Part shown: positions 39,357 to 46,413 of the stretch, piece by piece
Layout: each line of letters starts with the position of its first letter
How positions within the stretch are numbered: position 1 is the stretch's first letter
NCBI GenBank assembly: GCA_015060735.1
Contig: SUXX01000011.1
Span: forward strand, 1 to 46,413
Reading direction: 5' to 3'
Length of the DNA: 46,413 nucleotides
Origin: Bacteroides sp.
GTDB lineage: Bacteria; Bacteroidota; Bacteroidia; Bacteroidales; Bacteroidaceae
The notes under the pieces: generated by a model
Told to the model about the DNA's origin: nothing
The model's database searches: none
Seen by the model: only the letters and a program-made list of their open reading frames with translations
Program-made: the position numbers and the translations under genes

Positions 39357-41798
39357 CTATAGACCGAACTTGCCTTCTCGCGACTGCTTGCGGAGCCACT
39401 TCTTCCGCACCACCCGATAACGGTTCTCGTTCTTGCGAAGCAGCTTCATCTCGACCAGCCGGGGAATCTTCCGCTTGGCAGTGGACTCGCCCATGCCGGC
39501 AGCCACCAGGGCACGAACCAACTCCATATACGTAAACTCGGACGGCATGGAGAGCAGCACTTTGACCACCCGGAAATAGTTGCGTGCTTCGCGTTGGGGT
39601 ACCCGCTCCTGGTACATCGAGGTGGTGAGCATCAGGCTGTGTTGTACCACGACCTCGATGACGGCCAGAGCCACTTGAAAATCGTCGTCGCTACACCCGA
39701 TGTCGCGGTAGCTGAACTCGGCTTCGCACTTGCGGAGGGCAGTGAGTATCATGGCGATACGGGCGGCCATCACGGCATGACGGAGCACAATGCCCACAGG
39801 TTCTTCCATACCCTCGACCCGCACCCGTAGCAACAGAGCCTCGAAGAAGGAACTGTGCAGCTTCCACTGTTCTTCGCTGAACTGCACCTCTGTGGGATAG
39901 GCCGCAAGGTAACGGTAATGCCGCAACAGCTCGTCGGCCAATTGGCGGTACCGCTTCCGCACCTGCTTCATCTCGTCGGTAGGCATCTGTGAGAGGAACT
40001 CCACCCGTTGCTCGCCGAAGTAAATCATCATGCGGCTCATCATGCCGTTCTCGGTGGACGGAATGAGGCGGATAATCTGGTCGGGAGTGCCGGCTGCACA
40101 GAAGGCCAGCTTAGGACTGTAGACCACGTAGGGATGGTCGTCCACCTTGAAGTCTGACCCCACCGGCTCGTTGTGGAAACAGGCTCGCATCAGTTCGTCG
40201 AACTTGCCGTAGTCGGCCTTCATGGCACTGGTTATCATGTCCAACTCGCTGACGTTCAGCACCACCCCGTCGGGATTGTTGTAGAGGTTGATGATGAACC
40301 GGCTCCGCGAGATGTTTGCCTGCATCAGCAGCACCCGGAAGGCAGGCTTCTCAGGACAAAGCTTGAGGTTGGGTTTCCGCTTGGCCTTCGCAGCCTGTTG
40401 GCGTTCCTGCTCCCAGTCGAGCATCTTCTCCTTGTACTCCTGCATGCTGCGGGTATTCTCTTCCTGCAGATAGCGGTCAATCCCTTCGAGCAGACGGGCA
40501 GCCTGGGTGACGATTCCTTTTCCACTGCCCGACGAGGCCAGGGCTGCGAAATACAGGTGCGGATACATCACCGAACTGCCGTAGTGCATCTTCACCCGTG
40601 GCAAGGCTCCGCTCAGGTTAGTGAGGATGGCCAGAAAGAGCATGTCGCGTTGTCGCTTGGTCTGCATGCCTATCAGCGACCGACGGATGAAGGGAGGCAG
40701 AAGGTCGAAGATGCGGTCGGGCAGATAGGGGGCATTCCGACGGGTTTCGAGGTTTTTCTCCTGCAAGGTTTCAGCCGAATCGTCTTCGTCTGTCGGAGGG
40801 GATAGCGGTACATCGCGATACCGATGAGACAACGACACCGAATGGCGACCGTTCTTCGCCGGGTCTTTCTGCATAAAACGGTAAGCATCAGCGATGGTAG
40901 CCCGGATTTCGGGAGCCGGACAGTCGGGCATTTCGAGTTGCGACACCACCAGCGAGGTCAGCTCGTCCAGGTCGTCCGTGTTCATGCCGAAACGGTGAGC
41001 TTCCCGTCCCAACTTCAGCAGAAAATTGTGACGGTAATGCGGCACGTAGGGATTGTGTTTCATGAAGCGGCGGAAGAAGTTAGGGATGATGTCCGAAGGC
41101 TGCTTCGCGGCATCGGAGTTCGCAGCATCGGAGTTTGCAACCGATGATGCGGATGCTGCGACAGCCGGTGGGGCTTTCGGAGTGCCATCGGGGTTCAAGC
41201 CCTGCAAGGCCAGTTCCTCGGCCCTCTCCCGCCAGGGAAAGACCTCGCACGTGGTTTTCAGAAACGCTTCGGGGTCGTAGGCCGCATAGCAGGTGCGTGT
41301 CAGGTCCTTGCACTGCATGTCCACGGGAGCATCCAGCATACGGCCCACATGGGCGGCCACGATGGGATAAGCCATCTGTTCGTACTCCTCTCGGGTAGTC
41401 GCGTCGATGCGGATAATCAGCTTGATGCCGTTGCCGGAGATGCTTACCCACCCGGCATAGGCCCAAGGGTAAGCTTGCAGTAACTGCAACAGTTGGTGAA
41501 CATCGCCGGGATAGTGGTCGATGTCCATCATCAGGTAGCCGCTGAAGGTGCGGAAGTTGGCTTTGGAGTGTCCGCCACTGCACACTCCGGCCACCACCAG
41601 TGCCGGCATGTGGTTCTTGATGAAGTGTGCTCCCCGCTCGTCGCCCCGCTTAATGAGTAACCGATATTCGAGCACCTTGTCTTTCCAACGGTCGCTACGA
41701 ATGGCGGTTACAAACTGTGCGATGTCTATCACTTCGTTTTGCATCGCCTTGTTAGTCACATAGTAGGAACATTGTCCCGGTCTTAATTCTCTTTGCAT
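39357..41798 (-). CDS. BT4734/BF3469-type primase-like protein with DUF3987 ATPase domain
   Basis: An 813-residue protein. Residues about 20-190 match the VirE-N / BT4734-BF3469 domain, related to archaeo-eukaryotic primase folds: YLMMDIDHY near 90 is the metal-binding strand, and SISGNGIKLIIRID follows. A low-complexity linker near 215-235 contains NSDAANSDAAK. Residues about 350-700 form the DUF3987 helicase-like ATPase, with Walker A ASSGSGKG near 420. A C-terminal winged-helix-like part ends it. It probably acts on DNA, but its biological role is unknown. It has a full promoter and belongs with the HU-like, smalltalk and DUF4248 genes. Confidence 0.88.
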   Translation of the reverse strand: MQRELRPGQCSYYVTNKAMQNEVIDIAQFVTAIRSDRWKDKVLEYRLLIKRGDERGAHFIKNHMPALVVAGVCSGGHSKANFRTFSGYLMMDIDHYPGDVHQLLQLLQAYPWAYAGWVSISGNGIKLIIRIDATTREEYEQMAYPIVAAHVGRMLDAPVDMQCKDLTRTCYAAYDPEAFLKTTCEVFPWRERAEELALQGLNPDGTPKAPPAVAASASSVANSDAANSDAAKQPSDIIPNFFRRFMKHNPYVPHYRHNFLLKLGREAHRFGMNTDDLDELTSLVVSQLEMPDCPAPEIRATIADAYRFMQKDPAKNGRHSVSLSHRYRDVPLSPPTDEDDSAETLQEKNLETRRNAPYLPDRIFDLLPPFIRRSLIGMQTKRQRDMLFLAILTNLSGALPRVKMHYGSSVMYPHLYFAALASSGSGKGIVTQAARLLEGIDRYLQEENTRSMQEYKEKMLDWEQERQQAAKAKRKPNLKLCPEKPAFRVLLMQANISRSRFIINLYNNPDGVVLNVSELDMITSAMKADYGKFDELMRACFHNEPVGSDFKVDDHPYVVYSPKLAFCAAGTPDQIIRLIPSTENGMMSRMMIYFGEQRVEFLSQMPTDEMKQVRKRYRQLADELLRHYRYLAAYPTEVQFSEEQWKLHSSFFEALLLRVRVEGMEEPVGIVLRHAVMAARIAMILTALRKCEAEFSYRDIGCSDDDFQVALAVIEVVVQHSLMLTTSMYQERVPQREARNYFRVVKVLLSMPSEFTYMELVRALVAAGMGESTAKRKIPRLVEMKLLRKNENRYRVVRKKWLRKQSREGKFGL

Positions 41799-41853
41799 TT
41801 TTTATTCGTTGATAAATGATTGTCTTGAGGAGATTTGTTCTTGCCATCCGTGA

Positions 41854-41885
41854 CAAAACTATGCATTCGGCATCTATCTCGCAAA
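41854..41885 (-). promoter_or_regulatory. Promoter of primase-like gene
   Basis: On the - strand TTTG (41882-41885) and TAGTTTTG (41854-41861) are 20 bp apart, a full -33/-7 match, 55 bp upstream of the start codon. Confidence 0.65.
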
Positions 41886-41969
41886 ACTGTTAAGACCGTA
41901 CAGTTTCAGTTTCTTACTCGCTTAAATATCAACAAAATACGCCAATAACAGTGTACAAAAACCAAGAGA

Positions 41970-42224
41970 TTAAAGCCATTTTTTCTTTACCTTTGCCTGC
42001 TGGGTTCGGGCCTGTTTGGGAGTCATCTTTCCTCTCTGCTTTTTTTGTTGGATTACGGCTAGTTCCATCTTCAGAATCAAAACTCGTAACTTCCTGTAAA
42101 TCCGCTTTATTACACGTAAACTCTCGTCCGTAAAATATCCTTCTGACACCTCTGTTATCCGGTTCAATTCTGCCTCTACATAGCGGTAAAAATGCAGAAT
42201 TTCGCGTCCTCTCTCCATGGTCAT
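41970..42224 (-). CDS. Small basic helical protein of unknown function (84 aa)
   Basis: An 84-residue helical protein opening MTMERGREILHFYRYVEAELNRI and ending in a lysine-rich tail (MTPKQARTQQAKVKKKW). No named domain is recognised; the charge suggests nucleic-acid binding or association with the membrane surface. It lies upstream of the primase-like gene on the same strand, separated by that gene's promoter. A near-consensus AATCTTTG lies at 42261-42268 on its strand. The overlapping 110-residue frame (41929-42261) shows no family resemblance and is rejected. Confidence 0.6.
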   Translation of the reverse strand: MTMERGREILHFYRYVEAELNRITEVSEGYFTDESLRVIKRIYRKLRVLILKMELAVIQQKKQRGKMTPKQARTQQAKVKKKWL

Positions 42225-42301
42225 ATTTATGAATTATTAATACATTTGTTAATTTCTCCACAAAGATTAAGCAAGAGGCATGTTTATTTATAACAAATCT
42301 A

Positions 42302-42337
42302 AAAAGAACCTTGATATTCTGAAATCAAGATTCTTTT
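42302..42337. repeat. Inverted repeat between divergent genes
   Basis: AAAAGAACCTTGAT (42302-42315) pairs with ATCAAGATTCTTTT (42324-42337) with one mismatch. It resembles a terminator but lies between two diverging genes, where it may insulate them. Confidence 0.6.
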
Positions 42338-42373
42338 AATACAAACTAAGCGTGTTATGTGAAAGTATTTTCG

Positions 42374-42381
42374 TATCTTTG
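42374..42381 (+). promoter_or_regulatory. -7 element of exopolysaccharide operon
   Basis: TATCTTTG, a perfect match, 51 bp upstream of the SLBB protein start. I see no inverted repeats flanking it, so it does not look like a phase-variable capsule promoter. Confidence 0.65.
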
Positions 42382-42432
42382 TACCTTAAATGAGCGAACC
42401 TTTAATTTACAACAACGTATCATAGAACAACT

Positions 42433-44997
42433 ATGTCTAAAAAATCTTTGATTATCTGCCTGTTGATGCTTTGCTTTGCTTCTGCAACCGTATGGGCACA
42501 AACAGGCAGCATGACCGACCAACAGGTGATGGAGTATGTGGAAATGGGGATGCAACAGGGCAAAAGCCAGCAACAGATTGCAACCGAGTTGGCACGCCGT
42601 GGGGTAACCCGCGAACAGGCCGAACGAGTGAAAAAACTCTATCAACAAGGTCAAAAGAGTGGTAAAACCGGTGCTTCAGCTAAAAACGAAAAACGGACAC
42701 GTACGAATGTGAATGATGATTTGGCATCGGACAAGGAATATATGGGACGTGATTTCAACTTCGACAACGGGGATGAAACCGGAACAGCCAAGAGCAAGGT
42801 TTACAAATATGTCACAACCCAAGAGTTTGAATTGCCCGTAGGTAAAGACTCTATCAACTTCTCACTGGACAAGAACGGCAACCTGGTATCCAAAGAAATT
42901 ACATTCTTCAAAGAAGATTTACCGGAAGACATGGTGTTTGGTCGGAATATCTTCAATACCAGCAATTTAACTTTTGAACCTAGTACCAATCTCCCAACTC
43001 CAAGCAATTACCGCCTGGGAGCCGGTGACGAAATCATCATCGACATTTGGGGGGACAGCCAGACTACCATCCAACAGACTATTTCGCCGGATGGTACCAT
43101 CAACGTGGAAAACCTGGGATTGGTATTCCTGAACGGCATGACCGTGAATCAGGCTACCAGCTACCTACGCAAGGAACTGAACAAGATTTATGCCGGACTG
43201 GACGATGAAAATCCGACTTCACAAATCAAAGTTTCGCTGGGCAACAGTCGCACCATTCAGGTGAACGTAATGGGTGAAGTATATCAACCGGGTACGTATG
43301 CCCTCTCGGCTTTCTCGACTGTATTCCATGCACTCTATAGTGCCGGTGGGGTAAGTGACATCGGTAGCTTGAGAAAAATTCAGGTGGCTAGAAACGGTAG
43401 AAACATTGCTACCGTGGACGTGTATGACTTCATTATGCACGGAAAAACACAGGATGACATCAGCCTGCAAGAAGGTGACGTGATAATCGTTCCCCCTTAC
43501 GAAGCATTGGTGAAGGTGGAGGGTAACGTGAAGCGTCCGATGAAATACGAAATGAAGAATGACGAAACAGTGGCTACCCTGTTGAAATATGCCGGAAACT
43601 TTGCCAGCGATGCTTACACCCGTTCGCTCAAACTGGTGAGACAGAACGGCAAGGAATACCAGATTTTCACCGTAGACGACATGGATTACTCGGTATTCAA
43701 GTTGAAAGACGGTGATGTATTGACTGCAGAAGCCATTCTGGATCGTTTTGAAAACAAGTTGGAAATCAAAGGTGCAGTATATCGACCGGGAATCTATCAG
43801 TTTGGAGGTGACTTGAACACCGTAAAGCAATTGGTGCAGAAAGCAGATGGTGTGATGGCCGATGCCTTCCTGGGACGTGCAGTATTGCATCGCGAACGAG
43901 AAGACTTGACCAAGGAAATCGTTCAGGTAGACTTGAAGGGTATCTTGGGTGGTACCAAGCCAGACATCGAACTGAGACGAAACGATGTGTTGTACATCCC
44001 AAGTATTCACGACTTACAGGACTTGGGTAACATCGAAATATTCGGAGAAATTGCTCGTCCGGGTAAATACATCTATGCTGACAACATGACACTGGAAGAC
44101 TTAGTGATTCAAGCCGGTGGTTTGTTGGAATCGGCTTCGACCGTGAAAGTGGACGTAGCCCGTCGTATCAAGAACAGCCAGAGTACCGAATTGCCAAGTA
44201 CTACGGGAGAGATGTTCTCGTTTGCACTGAAGGATGGTTTTGTGGTGGATGGAGAACCGGGATTTATCCTGGAGCCATACGACCAGGTTTATGTACGCAA
44301 GAGTCCGGGATACCAGCCACAGCTAAACGTACAAGTAACCGGTGAAATTCTGTATGAAGGTACATATGCCTTGACTACCAAAAGCGAACGTCTGACCGAC
44401 TTGGTAAAAAAAGCCGGTGGAGCAACCCAATATGCATATGTGAAAGGTGCGAAGCTGATGCGTAAAGCCAATGAGGAAGAAATGAAACGTATGGCAGATG
44501 TGATGAAAATCATGCAACGGGAAATGGGTGCCTCAACAGATTCATTAAAACTGGAACTGGATAGCCTCTATTCGGTAGGTATAGATTTGGAAAAAGCATT
44601 AGCCAAACCCGGTGGAGATGCAGATATCGTACTTCGTGAAGGCGATCAGTTAGTCATTCCGGAAATGACAAATACAGTTAAAATCAACGGTGCTGTGATG
44701 ATGCCAAATACGGTTTCGTACACACATGGCAAATCTGTGAAATATTACATCAGTCAGGCCGGTGGTTTTGCCAATGGTGCACGAAAGACCAAAGCCTTTA
44801 TCATCTATATGAATGGACAGGTAGCTAAAGTGAAAGGATCTGGTAAAAACCAAGTAGAACCAGGATGTGAAATCGTAGTTCCTGTAAAAGACAAATCGAA
44901 AGCAGACAAATGGAGTATTCAAACCATCTTGGGTATAGCCTCGTCTATCGGTTCATTGGGCTTAACAGCCGCTTCAGTTGCTAACATCTTAAAATAA
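42433..44997 (+). CDS. SLBB-domain polysaccharide export protein (Wza-like)
   Basis: An 854-residue exported protein with a signal peptide ending VWAQ (23) and no lipobox. A Gln-rich helical segment follows at 26-70. The poly-export domain begins at YRLGAGDEIIIDIWGD near 196. Several SLBB repeats follow, each marked by V.G.V..PG.Y or related (GEVYQPGTY, GEIARPGKYIY, GEILYEGTYAL). A hydrophobic C-terminus (SIGSLGLTAASVANIL) may anchor it. It should form the outer-membrane export pore for capsule or exopolysaccharide. It is longer than E. coli Wza because of extra SLBB repeats, which is typical of Bacteroidetes. It leads the operon; wzz starts six bases after its stop. Confidence 0.93.
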   Translation: MSKKSLIICLLMLCFASATVWAQTGSMTDQQVMEYVEMGMQQGKSQQQIATELARRGVTREQAERVKKLYQQGQKSGKTGASAKNEKRTRTNVNDDLASDKEYMGRDFNFDNGDETGTAKSKVYKYVTTQEFELPVGKDSINFSLDKNGNLVSKEITFFKEDLPEDMVFGRNIFNTSNLTFEPSTNLPTPSNYRLGAGDEIIIDIWGDSQTTIQQTISPDGTINVENLGLVFLNGMTVNQATSYLRKELNKIYAGLDDENPTSQIKVSLGNSRTIQVNVMGEVYQPGTYALSAFSTVFHALYSAGGVSDIGSLRKIQVARNGRNIATVDVYDFIMHGKTQDDISLQEGDVIIVPPYEALVKVEGNVKRPMKYEMKNDETVATLLKYAGNFASDAYTRSLKLVRQNGKEYQIFTVDDMDYSVFKLKDGDVLTAEAILDRFENKLEIKGAVYRPGIYQFGGDLNTVKQLVQKADGVMADAFLGRAVLHREREDLTKEIVQVDLKGILGGTKPDIELRRNDVLYIPSIHDLQDLGNIEIFGEIARPGKYIYADNMTLEDLVIQAGGLLESASTVKVDVARRIKNSQSTELPSTTGEMFSFALKDGFVVDGEPGFILEPYDQVYVRKSPGYQPQLNVQVTGEILYEGTYALTTKSERLTDLVKKAGGATQYAYVKGAKLMRKANEEEMKRMADVMKIMQREMGASTDSLKLELDSLYSVGIDLEKALAKPGGDADIVLREGDQLVIPEMTNTVKINGAVMMPNTVSYTHGKSVKYYISQAGGFANGARKTKAFIIYMNGQVAKVKGSGKNQVEPGCEIVVPVKDKSKADKWSIQTILGIASSIGSLGLTAASVANILK

Positions 44998-45003
44998 CGG
45001 ACT

Positions 45004-46128
45004 ATGGCAGAAGATAAGAATTATACCAACGCTCCGTTGGAAGAAAGCGAATTGGAAATAGACTTGATGGAATATGCCCGTAAGTTATGGGCTGCCCGCA
45101 AACTGTTATTGAAAGTAGCCGGTATAGCTGCAGTAGTAGGTTTGGTTATTGCTTTTAGCATTCCTAAAAAATATACGGCTGAAGTAATTCTTTCGCCGGA
45201 ACAGAAAAAAGGTGGAAACAGTAGCCTGTCGGGGATGGCTGCGATGTTGGGTATAGGCAATGTGGGCATGGGGGCAGATGCTAACGCATTGAACTTTTCC
45301 ATGGCTTCGGACATTCTTGCCTCTACTCCATTTATTTTGGAACTATTCGATACACAGGTGCAGACCTTAGATGGTGAAATGGATACTACATTGGTAGCTT
45401 ATTTGGCTACCGAAAGTAGACCTTGGTGGAGTACGGTAATGTCACTTCCAAGCATGGCTATCGGAGGTATCAAATCACTATTTATAACCCAAGAAGAAAC
45501 TGTAGAAGAAAAACCTATTGACCCCTTCCGCCTAACCAGATTACAAAGAGGACAAGTAGGAAGAATCAAGAGCGTCATAACAGCGGAATCGGATAAAACG
45601 GGAATGACCAAGATTGGTGTAACCCTGCAAGACCCTTTGGTAGCAGCCACACTGGTAGACACTGTATTGGTAAAACTGCAGAAATACATCACCAACTACA
45701 AGACTTCGAAAGCACAGGAAGATTGTAAATACTGGGAACAGTTGTACCAAGAAAGACAAAAAGAATATTACGAAGCCCAGGAAAAATATGCTAAATATTC
45801 GGATGCCAACCAAGGGGTAATCCGCCAAAGCGTGAAAATCGAACAAGAACGCCTGCAAAACGAACAAAGTTTGGCTTTTCAAGTTTTCAGTCAGGTAGCT
45901 ACCCAATTACAAATGTCGCGTGCCAAGTTGCAAGAAGAAAAACCGGCCTTTGCAATATTGGAACCGGCAAGCGTTCCATTACTACCCTCAGGGACTAGCC
46001 GAAAGATTATTCTGGTAGCTGTTGTATTCCTGGCATTGGTAGGTACATCTGCATGGATTCTTTTTGGAAAAGACCTTTGGGTAAGTTTGAAAGAGGGGCT
46101 GAAAGAACCAAACGAAGAAAAAGAATAA
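45004..46128 (+). CDS. Wzz-like polysaccharide chain-length determinant protein
   Basis: A 374-residue inner-membrane protein. ELEIDLMEYARKLWAARKLLL leads into TM1 near 36-56, followed by IPKKYTAEVILSPEQK, the family's periplasmic start. A coiled-coil-rich region lies at about 225-300. TM2 (LPSGTSRKIILVAVVFLALVG) at about 330-355 is followed by a short cytosolic tail. It sets the chain length of exported polysaccharide and partners with the SLBB protein just upstream. No tyrosine-kinase domain is attached. The next gene, gmd, follows after a 149-bp gap that contains a repeat element. Confidence 0.92.
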   Translation: MAEDKNYTNAPLEESELEIDLMEYARKLWAARKLLLKVAGIAAVVGLVIAFSIPKKYTAEVILSPEQKKGGNSSLSGMAAMLGIGNVGMGADANALNFSMASDILASTPFILELFDTQVQTLDGEMDTTLVAYLATESRPWWSTVMSLPSMAIGGIKSLFITQEETVEEKPIDPFRLTRLQRGQVGRIKSVITAESDKTGMTKIGVTLQDPLVAATLVDTVLVKLQKYITNYKTSKAQEDCKYWEQLYQERQKEYYEAQEKYAKYSDANQGVIRQSVKIEQERLQNEQSLAFQVFSQVATQLQMSRAKLQEEKPAFAILEPASVPLLPSGTSRKIILVAVVFLALVGTSAWILFGKDLWVSLKEGLKEPNEEKE

Positions 46129-46132
46129 TTTT

Positions 46133-46246
46133 GTGTCATCCTGAACACTGTGAAGGATCTGAGTACACAAACGTAACGGTATTCAGATTTTTCGGACAGG
46201 TCCTCAACAACTCGTCTTCACTTCATTTTATTACGCTCAGAATGAC
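46133..46246. repeat. Dispersed inverted-repeat element, copy E, between wzz and gmd
   Basis: Begins GTGTCATCCTGAACACTGTG and ends CTCAGAATGAC, with inner arms GGATCTGAGTAC and GTATTCAGATTTTTC. Bases 46186-46218 match 20901-20934 of copy A almost exactly. It is inside a likely operon. Confidence 0.8.
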
Positions 46247-46277
46247 TAATAAATAAAATCTTTTCAATAGGAAAGAA

Positions 46278-46413
46278 ATGAAAAAAGTAGCATTGATTAC
46301 CGGTATTACCGGACAGGACGGCTCATTCTTGGCCGAATTCCTGATTGAGAAAGGATATGAAGTGCATGGCATCATGCGTCGTTCATCTTCCTTCAACACA
46401 GCACGTATCGAAC
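46278..46413 (+). CDS. gmd: GDP-mannose 4,6-dehydratase, 3'-truncated by window edge
   Basis: Forty-five codons are visible before the window ends. [21 protein letters not shown] is the nucleotide-binding start of GDP-mannose 4,6-dehydratase, and [15 protein letters not shown] is diagnostic of the family. The enzyme makes GDP-4-keto-6-deoxymannose, the precursor of GDP-fucose and related sugars, in the cytosol. Its position after the export genes suggests that the operon makes a polysaccharide with fucose or another 6-deoxyhexose, though a housekeeping role in fucosylation is possible. Confidence 0.93.
   Translation, partial: MKKVALITGITGQDGSFLAEFLIEKGYEVHGIMRRSSSFNTARIE

Noticed and set aside
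41100-41160. Short tandem repeat (NSDAA) in the primase-like gene
   Set aside because: Two copies in a low-complexity linker, common in such linkers and without wider meaning here.
41929-42261. 110-residue frame overlapping the 84-aa gene
   Set aside because: The 84-residue frame has a regular helical pattern; this one does not, and it runs into the flanking promoter.
42240-42432. Possible invertible (phase-variable) capsule promoter
   Set aside because: The only inverted repeat (42302-42337) is a single hairpin and does not flank the promoter at 42374; no recombinase or UpxY-like gene is present.
1-46413. CRISPR arrays, tRNA or rRNA genes, transposases
   Set aside because: I saw no regularly spaced direct repeats, no tRNA-like cloverleaf with CCA end, no rRNA segments and no transposase or integrase reading frame.

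Overview
The window looks like chromosomal DNA of a gut-type Bacteroidales bacterium, most like Bacteroides/Phocaeicola. The protein families point there: a GH78 lipoprotein, a smalltalk protein, an HU-like protein, a DUF4248 protein, a BT4734/BF3469-type primase-like protein and an SLBB export protein. So do many promoter elements of the Bacteroidetes form (-7 TAnnTTTG, sometimes with -33 TTTG 19-21 bp upstream) and the near absence of Shine-Dalgarno sequences. The organism is inferred from content only.

Layout. 1-6.8 kb is a mixed region: the 3' part of a HipA-type kinase gene, a 560-bp gene-free stretch, a small Cys-rich protein, an EamA exporter, an SDR downstream of a HARE-HTH-like protein, a flavodoxin-fold reductase, a YciI-like protein, an acyltransferase and a DUF1294 protein. 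6.8-16.3 kb is a carbohydrate locus. A GH78 alpha-L-rhamnosidase lipoprotein faces away from a six-gene operon (kdgK-kdgA-exuT-like-uxaC-uxuB-like-uxuA) that encodes hexuronate uptake and the whole route from glucuronate to pyruvate plus glyceraldehyde-3-phosphate. 16.3-20.8 kb holds a secreted double phosphohydrolase (EEP plus calcineurin-like domains), an acyltransferase/EamA pair and an unknown protein.

21.0-25.1 kb is an oxalate catabolism operon: frc, oxc and an AEC-family transporter, in the gene order I recall for E. coli yfdW-yfdU-yfdV. It is preceded by a 78-aa unknown protein and a long-chain acyl-CoA ligase. 27.8-32.6 kb is a glycerophosphodiesterase-sbcD-sbcC operon. It ends in a perfect 54-bp palindrome that contains the stop codons of both sbcC and the converging transporter gene. 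32.6-36.6 kb has an outer-membrane porin-like protein paired with a Gate-domain membrane protein, and an esterase paired with a MaoC-like protein. 36.7-38.1 kb is a RluA-type pseudouridine synthase gene with two in-frame copies of a dispersed repeat.

38.1-42.2 kb is the Bacteroidales module smalltalk protein / HU-like protein / DUF4248 protein / primase-like ATPase, followed by a small basic protein. From 42.4 kb to the end is the start of an exopolysaccharide or capsule operon: SLBB/Wza-like export protein, Wzz-like chain-length protein, and the first 45 codons of a GDP-mannose 4,6-dehydratase gene.

A dispersed inverted-repeat family (ends GTGTCATYCTGA...TCAGAATGAC) occurs at five places: two intergenic around the oxalate transporter, one between wzz and gmd, and two inside the RluA-type gene.
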